Assembly: GCA_021904315.1 (NCBI GenBank)
Contig: CM038908.1
Coordinates: 31,238,001 to 31,302,000 of the forward strand
Reading direction: 5' to 3'
DNA from: Sphagnum magellanicum
Lineage: Eukaryota > Streptophyta > Sphagnopsida > Sphagnales > Sphagnaceae
DNA: 64,000 bases
Under the pieces are notes generated by a model. That model ran no database searches, was not told the DNA's origin, and saw nothing but the letters and a program-made list of their open reading frames with translations. Of the stretch, positions 1-13,434 are shown one piece after another (the first letter of the stretch is position 1; the number at the start of each line of letters is the position of its first letter). Position numbers and translations under genes: made by a program.

Positions 1-239
1 GAAACCATGGAGGCTCCCCAAAATAGAAAATTTTATGGAAAGATGGAATGTCTCCCTTTTAAGCCCACTTATATAGGTGATAAGGTTGTCAAAACCAATG
101 TGACATGGCCATTTTGCATTGGGCGTCACGTTGGTGTCCATCTTGATGCATCAATCATGTTCATTATGATTGATGCATAAATTTTTTTCATTACACCCAT
201 GTTGCCCTCATTATGTGTGGCCATCAAAAATGGATTTCA

Positions 240-800
240 TTGCCACACAATTAGTGACCAAATTTTTAATTTCTTGAATCAAGCAATCGAAAATTTTTGG
301 TTGTCAACATTTAATCACCACAATCAACGACCAAAAATTTTAATTGCCATTAGTCAATGACAAAAAATTTATAATTTACCCAAAACAATTTCGGAGCTGC
401 CTAAAAAAGTATAATCATTTCAGTGATTGATCTAATGACTAAAATGTTTTTTTTTCACTACCCAAAACATTTGTGGCAATTAAATTTTCAAGGACCAATT
501 TTTTTGGGCAGCTCGATTTTTTTGAGAGCTCTTTTAAAAACTAGTCATTTGATCAATATTGGCCATTGATTCCACAATTCAATTTATTTTTCATTGCCCA
601 AAAAATTTCAATCACCAATTTGTGGTCACCAACCTGAGTAATTGAAAATTTTTGGTCACCTTTAATTACTAGATTGGATGATTGAAAATTTTTAGTCATT
701 AATTATGGCAACCAAAAGTTGGTGACCAAATTTTTTGTTTCAATCACCACAAGGTTTATGGCAATCCAATTACATTATTTTTGGTTGCTTCTAATTGTTT
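240..800. repeat. Degenerate AT-rich interspersed motif cluster
   Basis: Variants of a short motif resembling ACCAAAAATTTT, in both orientations, recur every few tens of bases together with CAATCACCA-like words. No reading frame is kept. The cluster sits just upstream of a decayed hAT transposase, so it could be that element's subterminal region, but I see no terminal repeats or target duplication to prove this. Confidence 0.35.
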
Positions 801-1082
801 TTTGGGTAGCCTGACCTTGTTTTGACCTAGGTTGACCTTAATTATCCTAGGTTGACTATACTACTATTATATTAACATGATGCAAGGGTGCATTTACATC
901 CAAATACGTCCATCATGTCATGACATATGCATGAATGTGGTGCTAACCTTGGCACAATCTTCAATTCAAGCTTGTATAACATGGCCGAAAAAATTAGGAA
1001 AAGGAAGGGTAGAGTGGTAAAAAAATGTTTTTGGTTGTAGGTTTGTAACCATGGAAATTCAACACATTAGTGATGATAAGGT

Positions 1083-2230
1083 TTGCATCCAAAATGGCAA
1101 TGTTCTAGCAAGCCCCTACATATAAAGGTTGTTATTCATGTTTATTATAGTAAAGAAAGATTGGTTTTACAATGTAAAATTCCAATAACACAAATTTGGG
1201 CCATTGCAAAAATCATTGTTTCAACCCTGGCCCCAATTGTATTAGATTGTGTGTTGAATCAATGTCATGGTTATTGGTTGTTCAATGATGCATTTGCAAA
1301 TGTAATTAACCTTTGTGTGAAATTAGTAAATGAAATATTTGAACTAGAAGTCTAAATGACTTCTATTCTTCATCTCAATTTGATGCAAAATTATTCTTAT
1401 TAGCAAGTAGAATGTGATTGGAAGTCACTTGTGTGCTTGCTCCATTTTTCTCAATTATGTGCATTAATTTGATCCAAAAAACATTCACATGATGTTGGTT
1501 TTAATGTTTGATCCTGGATTCAAGGATCAAATTTATATTTCAAGTAATTATGTGGGAATAAAAAACCATAATTGCAACAACAAGGCATGATTATGAAACT
1601 ATAATTCCCCTTTTTTGTTGAACTTATCAAAAAACTTATCCTTTTGCAAAACACCCATGAAATTCTAACCCCCAAAAACATCAATTAGCGAAGTTTGGTG
1701 CAAGATTGATTCAAGATCAAATTGTCATGGAACATGTGAGTTTTTGGTTTTTGCAATCATATGCACTTTTAAAATTTTTGTATTCATAAATTTTAATAAC
1801 ACATATTTCAATCAAATGTGTAATGCTAACAATTTGTTTTTGACTATAGATGCATTGAGAATTTACATGTTTGCAAAATTTGCAATTGGTTGCAAAATTT
1901 TGTAAAGATCCATTAAAGTGGTGGAAAACACATGAAGCACAATTTTTTATTGTTGGATATTTGGAGATTTTAGGTATTGTGGGAATCCAAATTGAAACTC
2001 AACGAATTTTTGTTGTCGCTGAAATTTTGACAAGGCTTTAAAAATGTCAACTTGGAATTCAAAACTTAAATCAACTTGTAATAATTTTTAATAATTGTTC
2101 CAATGATCCACACTTTGGTTGTGAAGCATTAATTTTAAGGGCTAAGTCTTTTGATGTAAAAATAGATTTTTTAGATCAAATTGAAAAGGATTTCGAGACC
2201 AATTAGATCATTATGTTGAGCTTGTTGATA
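1083..2230 (+). pseudogene. Decayed hAT transposase, C-terminal part
   Basis: An open stretch of about 90 codons (1,083-1,355) is followed, after frame changes and stops, by a frame starting near 1,901. That frame reads like the hAT C-terminal dimerisation region: a D-P-L-K-W-W start, then a K-T-H-E-A-Q-F-like segment, then an I-E-T-Q-R-I-F-V-V-A segment corresponding to the family's IETERIFSVAG-type block. It is broken by a TAA in the segment after that block, and continues with an N-L-N-Q-L-V stretch. Known for the family: this region mediates transposase dimerisation. The frame is interrupted repeatedly, so it is a dead copy. I cannot place the element ends. The first 90-codon part is assigned to the same element only by position. 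Confidence 0.55.
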
Positions 2231-5200
2231 TGGTAGATTTTAATATTTAGATTTGCAAGTATGTTTAGCAGGGCAAGTGACATGTTGTCCAATTTGATCT
2301 CGATGCTTTCTCATTTTATGTATGTTTAGGAATTAAAAAACTCAAATATTTAAATGGAATTTTATTATTTTAATTTGGCATCACATGTGTGCATTGTCCA
2401 ATTGGATTTAAGGTTATGATAGTTGTTCAAATAAATTTCAAAGTGTGAAAAAAAATTCTAATTTTTAATATATAAGATAAAATTATTTATCCTTTCTTTA
2501 TCCTTTTCTACCTTAAACATGAGTATATGATAGGGGTTAACCGGACCCTACTCTAATGAAAGAATATATATTTGTATCCCTACCCTTGGGTAAATAAATA
2601 AATTTTTGCATATAGCCTTACCATAGGATGTATCCAAAACAATGTACCCACACAAGACTGGTTCAAATGGAATCATGAGAGATGATGAAACCTATGAGTC
2701 ATGGGTTACATAATTTAAAAGCAAAAAATGAATAATTGTAGTTGAAGGGTTTAAATCCTGCATGGATGCCAAAGTCTCAAATTGGCTCTGAGCACATAGT
2801 AAACTCATTGCATAATGACTTTGCTCTTTAGGGTAGGTTCAAACTTCAACTTAAAACTGACCTTTACTGGATCTAGAGCTTTTCATCTACATGCATGCAC
2901 TTTTATGGAACATGCCCATACATCATATGCATTCATTTATGTGACTTTTTTTAAGAAATTTTGTTTGTAACCAAAGTGGCAATCATCCATAGGAAGATGT
3001 AGAAAAAGCGGTAATCATCCTTCACAAGCTTTAACCAAATCTGGCTATAGACCAGTGTTGTCCAGTTATTGATTTTTCAATAACTGTCAGGTGGGTTATG
3101 ATTAAATTTTTTTACTTTATTTCTGACACTAGAAATAATGTACAAATCTTTAATCATCTTTCTATATTGGCTACACATTGAAAACCAAATATATGAATTT
3201 GACAATTTTTATTTTTAGTTCCTCACTTTTGACAATTAAAAACTTTCAGACATACTTTTTTTTTTAAAATTTAAATTTTCTATTTGTTGAAATTTCATCA
3301 ATAAAAATTGCTGACACTATGCACACCTATTTATTCCAAGTGTCACTCACACATTGAGTCAAGTTGAAGCCAAAATTTTATGCCCAAATCTTACACCACT
3401 GCATAGCCTCTCCCCTATGGGAACACCAACAAATCCATCACCGAGAAAGCAAGAGGCACTAGCATGTAGTTGAAAGAAAGCAAAAATCCGGATGAGTTAT
3501 GTGAGGTATCGCAACCCATCACCTATAGGCTTTCAAACTTGGCGAGGTATCGTTTGAAGGTGCTTAGAACACACCCAAAAGAAAAATAATTTAAATAACC
3601 TAAGTTCATTATCAACTTTGGAAATAATTATATTACTTGTAGATTTGTGGAAATTTTCAAAAACATTCGTTTTTTCAAAGAACAATATTTTGTTAAGAAA
3701 GTAAAGAATCTTTTGACATGTAATCTATTTTTCAACAAAGATTTCAAATTTTAATTAATTATTTGACGTACATATGTTGGAGTTGCCCTTGTACTCTATG
3801 GTGACGAATTTGAAAATGGGTGGAGTATGGACCAATGTTGTGTTGGCATATTGTTTTTGACATATCCTTGGGCAAGGGTATAATTTTGTTTTCAACAAGT
3901 TTACCCAAGTATATTAAAATTAAAACTTTTCATCAAGAGGGTCTTTGGGCATGATAAAATGATGGTTTTTAATACATGGGTAGGGTTGAAGTAACCACTA
4001 TTATATATCTCTTTCTTAAAGGGAAAATAATGGGTATGTATTTTTTTAATTCAACTAAGTTCTAAATGATGAAGTTCACATTTTTGGAAGTATTGAAACA
4101 ATCTTTTTAAAGGCCAAACCAAATGTGATCCCATGTTAGGATGCAAAACTCAAACTATTCGGTACACCCTTGAGTACTAATATGCACAAACACATTCAAA
4201 ACTTGGATTTGCTCAATGGGATATAAAACTCAATTAGTTAATGCTAAACATACACCCCCATAAAATATTGCAATTAAAAATATTTGTGAAACTTTTTATG
4301 ATTCAAATGTTTAACATGGGTAGCATTGTTCCTTTTTGTGGCGAGTATTCATAAAGTGGAGGCAAATGAAAGTGGCATGTGACTTGTACAAGGGTTCACA
4401 TTGGGAAAAATGGCCCCAAGTTGCCATATTTGGAAGAAAAACTGTCTGAATTTGTCATATTTAGATTATAGGTTCTAGCAGTTCAACAAACTAAAGGAGA
4501 AACCTTTACTTTTTTTTTGCTCATTCTCCTCTCTAACATATAGCCAAATTTGGCTAAATCTTCTTATGTACGATCATTAGACCACCTACCTCACAAAATT
4601 CAGAGGAAAAACCTTGATGGGTTGGCTCCCACATAATAATAAGTATTGGCACCATTGTTTGTTTTTCCAACAAATTTTCTTGATTTTTCAACAAATAAAA
4701 TGGGAAATTTTTGTTTTTCTATTGTAAATTTGACTAATTTGGCTGTTTTTTTTTGTTTGAAATTTTTGCTAAATTCTCAATATTAGAAATTTGGAAAAAA
4801 TAAAATCACATTGATCGACTCTTGAATTCCAAAATGTCATATGTTTGATTTTTTAGAAAAAGCAGTTTAATAAAAAGAAGGAAATTTGCCAGAAAAATGT
4901 TCACTGCCACCCATCTGATATTATTACATATGGCAACAAAGACATGGAATAAAATATAATTAATTGTTTTTGTGTTTTTGGTCCTTCCCACACATGTCTG
5001 AAAAGGGCTATGAAGTTTTTCATTGCTGGCCAGTATAATTGGTGCCATGGTGAGCAAAGTGGGTGTGTACAAATTGTATGCAGTGGACAAGATCACTTTT
5101 TGGTGTGGAAACCACATTATTTTTTCCAAATGGCATGCAAAAAAACTATAGGGTTCAATATTTTATATTTAAAAAAATTAAAATAAATTTCAAAATAAAA

Positions 5201-5415
5201 TTGCATAGCCTAATAATGATTAGAAATTACATTTAAATAAAATATGGGGTTATGAACATAGTTGTTTTACTAAAAAAAATTAATAATAAGGGCACCAAAA
5301 TTTGAGAGACATGTAAGACAAGTGTGGTTAAATTAGTCTATGGTTGATTTGAATTGGAGGTTTTGTAAAAAGGTGACATGGACTTGGATGAAGCCCAAAT
5401 GAAAGGATGTTTGGA
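2231..5415. other. AT-rich intergenic stretch, no gene seen
   Basis: No reading frame here looks coding. The 107-codon minus-strand frame near 4,806-5,129 lacks an ATG at its start and has no recognisable motif. The stretch contains two members of a dispersed repeat marked by a TAGCCAAATTTGGCTA-like palindrome (about 2,960-3,330 and about 4,380-4,600), the first of which also resembles the inner part of the GST duplication arms. Confidence 0.5.
4541..4556. repeat. Perfect 16-bp palindrome of a dispersed repeat family
   Basis: TAGCCAAATTTGGCTA is its own reverse complement. Near-identical palindromes occur at 55,722-55,737 (perfect, with a central AT), 58,363-58,377, 22,799-22,815, 15,487-15,502 and 3,032-3,048. 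Several have a GATCATCC-like word 20-30 bp away. The shared context suggests copies of one dispersed element rather than chance. Confidence 0.5.
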
Positions 5416-5419
5416 GTTA

Positions 5420-5652
5420 GGTGCACTAACCATTGTGGTTAGGATTTGGGGTACATTACTAATAGCAAGTGAGTGTTGAGTCACCTAGCATCATGTAGCC
5501 ATTTAGGACTTAACCTTAGTTATCATGAAAAAATTTATATCAAGCTAACGTTCACTTAACCCTAAGCTATCACCCATTTAACATTGGGTGCCATCTAGGA
5601 TGCCACCTAGATTCTCATTTATCACTGACTTAACATCAAGTGTGAATGCACC
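5420..5652. mobile_element. MITE-like element, copy 1 (left end degenerate)
   Basis: About 115 bp at 5,535-5,652 match 62,940-63,056 closely, both ending in the same word AAGTGTGAATGCACC. At the other copy this word is the right half of a clear terminal inverted repeat. Here the left end survives only as a GGTGCAC-like start near 5,420. No coding capacity. Confidence 0.45.
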
Positions 5653-5991
5653 ATAAATATTATTACCTTGGCAGCTTCCACACTAAATTATGTTATTTTC
5701 AAAACTGTTTAAAGGTTGAAATATTTTTTCCCAATTAAAAAAAATTTGCAAAGGAAAACATTAAATCTCGAAGAAGAACATTCTCTTTGTCAAAATTAAA
5801 AAATTTCAAAATTAATTAGCTATTCAACAGACATGATGTGTTGAAGCTGCTGAGGTACTACAGTTACTGTATAGAGTTTTCTTTTGGGGCAAAATTTTGC
5901 CAACATTTTAATATCCAAAAAATGATTTAAAAAAAATAAATTAAAAAAATAAATCAAATTTTTTTAAAAATTTAAATTATCTAATGAATGA

Positions 5992-6012
5992 CATATATAT
6001 ATATATATATAA
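5992..6012. repeat. (AT)n microsatellite
   Basis: A run of about ten AT dinucleotides in the AT-rich upstream region of the pectin methylesterase gene. Confidence 0.85.
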
Positions 6013-6412
6013 TACTATTTTTTTTTAAAAACTACTGCTATGGACTTAAAACTGACGTTTTGTAATTTTAAATCCATCATGAGATTTTGTTTAAACTGAT
6101 TGAAACCGATGCAACCACAAGCCTCATTTTAAACAGTCTGATTTAAACAGGGGATCGGGTGGTGCCCATTTTCATTCGTCTGTTGTTATAGAGACGATGA
6201 AATCATGTGCAGTTTCCTCGGTTTGCTCCAAATTTTGATTGTCGAAGTAAAATTTACTTGTTGAATGCTTCGAAAGAATGATCTGGATTCAACAAAAAAT
6301 TGGAGTGAGAATTGAAGCCCAAGAGACATCGAGATTTTGTTCACAAGATCATTTCTAGAACGAATTCTCGCTGGAGAGCAATTTCTTGGTTTTTTTTCAG
6401 CGGGGAGAAAAA

Positions 6413-9250
6413 ATGATTTTGCAGCAGCAGCAGAAGAAGAAGAAGAACAAGGAGGAGCAGGAACACTGGCCCTGTATGCATGTCTTATTGCAGCAGAAAA
6501 TTTTCACGCTGCTGCTGTTGCTGTTTCTTGCGCTCATCGATATGGTGGGAAGAAGTGCCAGTCTTGTGACTGACGGGAACAACAATAGATGTCGAAGATT
6601 ATGCGATCCGGATTGCGAGTCACCGATTGTTGAAGCACGGAAGTCTTCTAGTGATTGCAGAACGGTGGATGCGAGTGACTCCTCTGTTGTAGTGACTCGA
6701 AAATCTGGTCAAGGATGGTCGAGTAATGAGGCAGAAGAAGGATTCGTGAAGTGGATGGAGAGCTTGAGATCGAGGCCCCGGCGAGTACCGGTACGAGAAT
6801 CCATGAAGTTGGTAGAGTATTACAATATGATGGAAAGGACCACTAAGTCTGGCGTAGCCTCCGGCATTCCGTTTTCGCGCAATGAGACTCATGGGAATCA
6901 TGCACAGCTTCTTCCGGTGATGATAGGAGTTGATAAGTGGGGATATAGCAATTTCTCCACCGTGCAAGCCGCCATCGACGCTGTGCCGCCTAATAACAAG
7001 CGACGCGTTATCATCTTCATTAGCCCTGGAATTTACGAGTAATGTTTCTGACCGATAATTCTCTTGCATGATGCTTCTTATGTTTTGGATTGAAAGAGGC
7101 ACGACTCGCTCCAAGATTGTTGAAATCTCAACACACAATAAGACAAGAAACTGCAAGAAATTCAGGAATTTCAGTAGCTCCACATTACAGTTTTAGGCAT
7201 GCATCCCAAATTGCTGCATGCATCGTGCCATCAGACATCCTAAAGTCAGAACGTAATATAAGAAGTAGGAAAAAAGCGTTCCTGTTCAAACATTGAGTAC
7301 CCGAATTTTGTTTTGAGGCCTGCAGGGAAAGAGTGGAAATCCCATCCAACAAGCCTTTCATAACGTTTCAAGGCGCAGGCAGATCCGTGACGCTTATCAC
7401 AGGCAATTCCGCGGCCCGTGACTGGAATCGCGAATTCTCTTCAGCTCAGGGTACTTATCACAGTTGTGTTGTCGGTGTCAATGCAGACCATTTCATCGCT
7501 CGCAACATCAGTTTCCAGGTATGTAGCTTTTTCTGCATCTACCCGAATTTTGATATCCCACTTGACGACCCGCCCTGCATTGAAAAGTTTGCAGCTGCAT
7601 TGTTTGAGCACATGTTCATACACTCCTCGTACACAGTGTGTTGTATGGGTTTAGGGTCTTCCACTCCTTCTCAAGGGTTTGAGTCCTGTTACAGAACTAC
7701 TCTCTTTCGATACTGATCTTAATGGCTAGGCGATTTGCTGCATGGTGGAATTGTGTGATCGTCGCCTGACGTGCATGAATATGTGCTTGAAGCCAGAACA
7801 CAGCACCCCACCCAGTGCCAGGTGCAGCCGGATGGCAAGCAGTGGCGTTGCGGGCTACAGGAGACTTTGCCGCATTTTATGGTTGCGGTTTCTATGGTGC
7901 CCAGGATACGCTGTATGACCACAAGGGTCGACACTACTTTCATGACTGCTATATTGAAGGCTCCATTGACTTTGTCTTCGGCAGGGGACAATCTCTTTAT
8001 GTGGTGAGTTGTTATCAGAAACCTGACACATGATCCATGCAGCAGCACCCTGACATTGAAAGCAAATGTGCTATGGTCAAGAGCTTTGCTGAACAAAGAG
8101 TCCATCATCCAGCAGCAGAAAAATGTGAACCCAGCTCATCCTTGTGCTGATGAACACCTAATGCTTGTACCCAAATGCTTGGATTACAGAGAGTAGAATG
8201 AGAATCAGCTCCATATTAATTATTGCAGTCTGCAATAACCCATTGATCTACAAGGTCATGGAGGAAATCTTACTACAAGCTTACACCACCAGTGACAACC
8301 ATGATTTTGTCCCAAGCTTAGACTTCGATTTGTTTACTGAATTTTGTGATAAGAATGTTGGGGGCCCAGGGATGTACGCTTCACTCTATCGATAACTATG
8401 GCTCTCTTACGGCTCAGAAACGGAGTGACTCTAAAGACAGATCAGGATTCTCCTTTGTCAACTGCACTGTCACAGGGTCATCCCCGCATCTTCTTGGGCG
8501 GGCATGGGGGCCATACTCTCGGGTAGTATATGCTTACACGTACATGGAAAACAGCATCATTCCCTTTGGATGGTCAAACTGGAACGATGCTTACAGAGAG
8601 GAGTGAGTACTCTTTCTTTTATACTCTCCTCAATTGTCTATTTGGTATTCAAATTGGCTTCCATGCTTGAACCTGTATGCATGACAATCCTCTCTGCTAT
8701 TCAATTCATCTTCCAATGTGCTTGAACCCACATGCTTTGAGTCCACCATGGATCTGTCATTGTTTCCATTATCTGTCTTGTTTTGAGATTTAGAGTTGCG
8801 ATGTATCAACTGGGCAATGGCATTGAAACCATAAGCAATTGGTTTGGTGGGGACTTTGGAGCTGACCCCACTGAGGGCACCAAGGGACAATATTATTGCC
8901 ATAATTCAGCTTCAGGACCTAGACTTGTCTTCAATTCAGAATCAAACTTGTAGCCGACCTAGTAGTCCTTTGTTGTTTAAGTTATTTTGCCATTGCTTTT
9001 CTAGATTTGAAAGATTCACGCAAGCCTTGTATCATTTCCTGTGTGCAGGACTGTGTACTATGGGCAGTACAGGTGTTATGGGCCTGGAGCCAATGAAAAC
9101 GCACGAGTACCATGGAGCCATGAGCTTGCAGATGAAGAGGCCCAGCCTTTTCTAAACCTCAGCTTCATCGATGGCCAGGTCTGGCTTCCCTACCAAGAGC
9201 AAATTCACTTTTTGGAGCTTCAAGAATACCTGGAGAGGACAAAGCCCTAA
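6413..9250 (+). CDS. Pectin methylesterase (pectinesterase), five exons
   Basis: Hydrolyses methyl esters of homogalacturonan in the cell wall (family CE8). Exons 6,413-7,038, 7,326-7,518, 7,797-8,003, 8,370-8,602 and 9,049-9,250 join through GT-AG introns in compatible phases to 486 residues. All family motifs are present: GIYEE (about 206-210), QAVALR (287-292), QDTL with catalytic Asp310, DFVFG with Asp331, and LGRAW with Arg386. The N-terminus has a Q/K/E-rich stretch (residues 4-17) and then a hydrophobic segment (about 30-42). Starting at Met22 (6,476) would give a more classical signal peptide, so the start is uncertain. I see no N-terminal inhibitor-like PRO domain, so this is a type II (group 2) enzyme; residues 60-170 are unassigned. 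The open frame extends upstream to 6,386 without an ATG. It looks intact and functional. Catalytic roles are family knowledge; the exon model is my reading. Confidence 0.92.
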
Positions 9251-10628
9251 ATTATCAGTGTAGGGAGCAGGCTGAGTCAGGCAGTTGATATGCAAAAATG
9301 GTTGCATGTTACATTTGATCAGTTCAGAACTGATCAAAGAATCTAGTTGAGCTTCAGAATCATGGGGAATTTAGGGGTTTGTACTTGATTGAACTGCAAG
9401 TGATTAAATCAGCTATAGTGATCAGATAAATGTCAAGCATTTGTATCTTGGGCTTAGGTTGTAGGAGCCTTGGTTAGAACCTGATAAAGCAAGATAAATT
9501 TAAGTAGCTCCAGAATCATGATCAGAAGTGGTGAAATGTTTGAAGTTCCCATATCTGCACCACAGAATCTGTTTAAACCAGGAATTCATAGAGCAGTCAC
9601 CTAGGTTTTGAAATGTGTCAAAATTACTTAAGCAATGATTACCAATCAACAGTCATAATGAACATAGTGAGGCGCAACAAACAGCAATTACCACTCATTT
9701 GCACCAAAATGCAGCTACACACATTGTGCACTAGTATGTACCAGCTAACTTGTATGATCTATGCACTGCACACAGTTTGTAGGCACTTGAGTTTCCATAA
9801 GACGATGTACAAAGTGGGATTGACCTGAACACCTGCTGAATTTTAACATTCACATGTATACTCTATGACTTTCAGTGTCTGTTTATGTGCCATTTGTTTT
9901 CTCTACCTTAGCTAGTTGTAGAAATTTTGGGTTTCATCTGGAATGGCTGGATTTGAGGCAGTTTAGGAAATGTTAGATTTCAAATAAGCCACATAGAATA
10001 CTGCAGTTTTCCTCTCCTGAGTTCTCTGAGACAGGGAGGAAAGGATGGTAAGGTGAAAGTAGGTCAAATTAGATCAAGATATGTACAGGGCTATGAATTT
10101 GGCTATAATCTGCATTGGAAAAGATGAAATTGAGTACTGTTGAAGCAGCTGGAGCAGTACTGAAAAACATGTGCCGGAAGTTGTGAGACAGATGATCATC
10201 AAAGCTCTTGAAGCAGCTGGAACAGTCAACTCAAGGTACTTGACAACCTCTTCACAATTTAATATTCTTGCATGTTTATGTGATCAAATATTTTGGATTC
10301 TTGAAAAGAAGCCTTAGCATCCAAGTTTGATGACTGTTTTGAATTGTTTGACAACTGTTCCTGATGCTTCCTTGCCAGACTTCAGTCCTTGAATTTCCCA
10401 AGGATATGACATATGTGGACTGGACAAAGTGTTCTGCCACCCAGCATTTACATTGCCGTAGACCAAAATGGGGGAAGTGATTTTTAGAAGCCAGAAGTGA
10501 AGCTATCAACTCAATTCCCAAGAAGAAGATGAAATTGTACAGGATCACACTTCAAGCCAATGCACACACTTGGAGGTAAAGATTCTGGCTATGAACACAA
10601 GGTTGCACATCTCAAGCTGCAACTTATG
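9251..10628. other. Intergenic, 3' flank of the pectin methylesterase
   Basis: Presumably holds the 3' UTR in its first few hundred bases, although no clear AATAAA is seen close to the stop. Frames of 70-90 codons here lack motifs and coding character. No gene seen. Confidence 0.5.
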
Positions 10629-10631
10629 ATT

Positions 10632-11243
10632 CTTTGCTTGCTCTTGTCATTTGTGGGTCGTTTCTTTTAGTAATCACACTGTCTTGAAACCACATGCTCC
10701 AGCATGTCATTGCTGGTGTCAATGGTAGTCTTCCTTGGCAACCAACACCATATTTCAGGGATTCTACTCTTGGCAGAACAAGTGACAGGCCCAGGAGCTG
10801 GTGAGACGGGCTGAGAGTCACCTGGTCTAATTTTCAACTCACAAACACACAAGTAAGCTCAATTTTTTGCGTCAATTGGACTTTGAAACCTCAAATAATA
10901 GACCCAAACACATGGGTTTGTTTTGTTCACATGAAAATGTGGGGGAAAGACAAAGATGTTTATGAATTACATCCACAATTGTAACCAACTTATGTTCAAG
11001 AAAAAAGTGGACTTTAAAATTCTATTTTTGTATAAATATGTCATTGTGAAATAATTTACTTGTGGATACTTAGCTTGCTTAATTGTATAACTTCAAATGT
11101 TAAAAAACCCCTTTAACCATCTTTCACCTATGATTTACATGAATTGTATTCCAAATTGTAAGTTGTAACCAGCTGATGTTCAAGAAAAATTGGACTTCAG
11201 AATTATTATTTTTCATAAATATCATTTTGAAATAATTGAGTTC
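10632..11243. repeat. Dispersed 0.6-kb repeat, copy 1
   Basis: Matches 33,243-33,860 in the same orientation at roughly 90% or better by eye. It contains an internal tandem duplication of about 184 bp, with GTAACC(A/G)(A/G)CT words at 10,981 and 11,165. The match ends within about 20 bp of the outer end of the left inverted-duplication arm (about 11,262). Part of it shows a partial reading frame shared by both copies, which could be a captured exon, but I cannot name it. Confidence 0.75.
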
Positions 11244-13143
11244 TGAATGCTTCCTTGGGAATCTATTGAATCAGCAAACATTCTATAAGTTGGTAGGACA
11301 TTCGTATTAGTGATGAGTATTGTTGATAAAATAACAACATTGGAATGAATATGACAATTATTCACCCCAATACATGTGCCAATTAGACTAATCATTATGT
11401 ATTCATTCATAAATCAAAACATATAATCCAGGTCAACAAAACATAGTCATTGTGTAGTTAGTGAAGTGATGGATTGTCATTGTTTAGTCATCGCACTATC
11501 ATTAAAATGTAGAGTTATTCACATAAAATACCTTTTAAAATATTTGCATTATGTCATCAAATACCTCACCATAAAATTGCATGTCATTGAATGTATTCTA
11601 TCCAAATCAATCTGCATAGTCAATTTGTAATCATAGATACAATGTAATTGTTCCCTATCTTGAATGTACTCTATCCAAATCATTTTGCATAATTGTTTTG
11701 TAATCATACATACAGTGTAATTGTTCCCTATCTTGATGAAAAATAACAGTTAGACCTCCGAGTCATTGTGTCCATCATTGTGGATAATGTATGGATGAAA
11801 AAAAAAACAATGAAAGAACGAGCTCCTATGTTCTATTGCTAAATCATCATCCATTAGTCATATTGGTAACTAATTTATCACTAGAGCCTTTTCCACATAG
11901 GATGAATTGTTAAAGATTATGGTTGTACTCATTGACACCTGATTTAAATAGTATATTAGGGTTTGTAGTCATTGATGCCTTGATTACAAAAGACAAGATT
12001 CCTTCTAGTGTGCTAGCTACGCCTGTGTAATTGAAGTGCACCACTTGTACCTAGCTACAACCAATGAGGAAGAACTTGGACAACAAAGATATGGAGCACA
12101 AAGGTGAGAGAGGGCGCTAGAAGATTGTCATTTTACTACTACAACGAGAAAGCCAAGCCCAAAACCCTAACATGGGGGTGTTGTTTCCAACTTTAGGGTT
12201 ACACAAATAGCAGATTACCCATGGCCATCAATTTCTTTACCGTTTCTTCTAAAAAAGACCTAGGCCGCTTGTGTGTTGAGAAACCTTTTTACATAAAAAC
12301 CAACCAGGTTTCATTTTTATCCAATTTAAACAAGGGTCAGATCTGTGACATTTGTCAAATACTTGCGGAACATTCATAAGGTGGTGACATGCTTGCTCAT
12401 AAGGCAACGAAGTGTTTTTTTTTTATAAATTCGAGCAAGTGGACCTGTGCAAGTTTTGAATCAATTATATGCAGAGGGTGGGGGCATATTTTCCTCGTCT
12501 CTCATCCAAATGCTGCTATCTAAATGGCTGCAGGTGCAACCAGAGATGGGCCACAACTTCTCTTCAGGCACCATGTCCAAAAAGACCATGACCAGCGCAC
12601 CACACCATTCTGAGTCCTTCAGTATTAGATGACCAGCCTATCTACCCTAGGTAGCGGTAAGACACTGTTGTGTAGATTGTGATTGCAAGTTCTCAAACAT
12701 TGAAGTTGCAAATCTCGTGTGCCAAAATCAAAGCACAACCCAAAGTAAACTTAGAGCAGCCCAAGTTTTGTGCAAGCTGGTTTTCCAGACCACAATGGCA
12801 TTTTCTAAACTGAGAGTGTGCACTAAAATTCCGCCTTTGAATCAAATCCTGATATTACAGACTTGGACTAGAGCAGATGTATTTGAAACCCATTCTAATT
12901 TTCGCATGACAAAAGTCCTGATATTGGCACAAGCAGCAAATATGCATATAATTCACTCAAAACCCACACAAAGTAATCTTTGCAAGAAATAAGTCCTGTC
13001 AGATAATATTGCACAACGAGCATAGCATTGCATTGCATATAATCAGATTCAAAACCCATACAAATTCTTGCAAGACAAAGTCATTGAGCTAGAACAAGCA
13101 TGATGATGTTGCAGAAACCAGTGATTTCCACCACCAACACAAT

Positions 13144-13149
13144 TTTATT
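13144..13149 (-). promoter_or_regulatory. Candidate poly(A) signal, GST copy A
   Basis: AATAAA on the minus strand, about 290 bp after the stop codon. The same hexamer stands at the equivalent place in copy B (25,194-25,199). Confidence 0.5.
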
Positions 13150-13434
13150 GAGTCCAGAATTTTGAAGAACAAAATCTGTCAAAAAGTCTGAAATAGTTCA
13201 CTTCAGAACATGAGATTTTCACATCTGCAAAGCAAGTGTCAAGGTACATACAAGTTCACCACACCCAATTCTTCCTCTCTTCAAACATCATGTGTGAAGA
13301 AGAAGAAGAAGAAGACCCACGTTTAGGTTTTAGGGTTGCATATTCATTGCATTCTTCTGAAGTCAAAGACATCATCAGATCACATTTGATGACATCATTG
13401 CATTCTTCAGAGCCTCTGAGATTCCCAAAAACAA

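Noticed and set aside
2745..2765. tRNA-like T-loop words (GGTTTAAATCC and similar elsewhere)
   Set aside because: No matching acceptor stem, anticodon arm or D-loop around them; no tRNA gene can be supported in the window.
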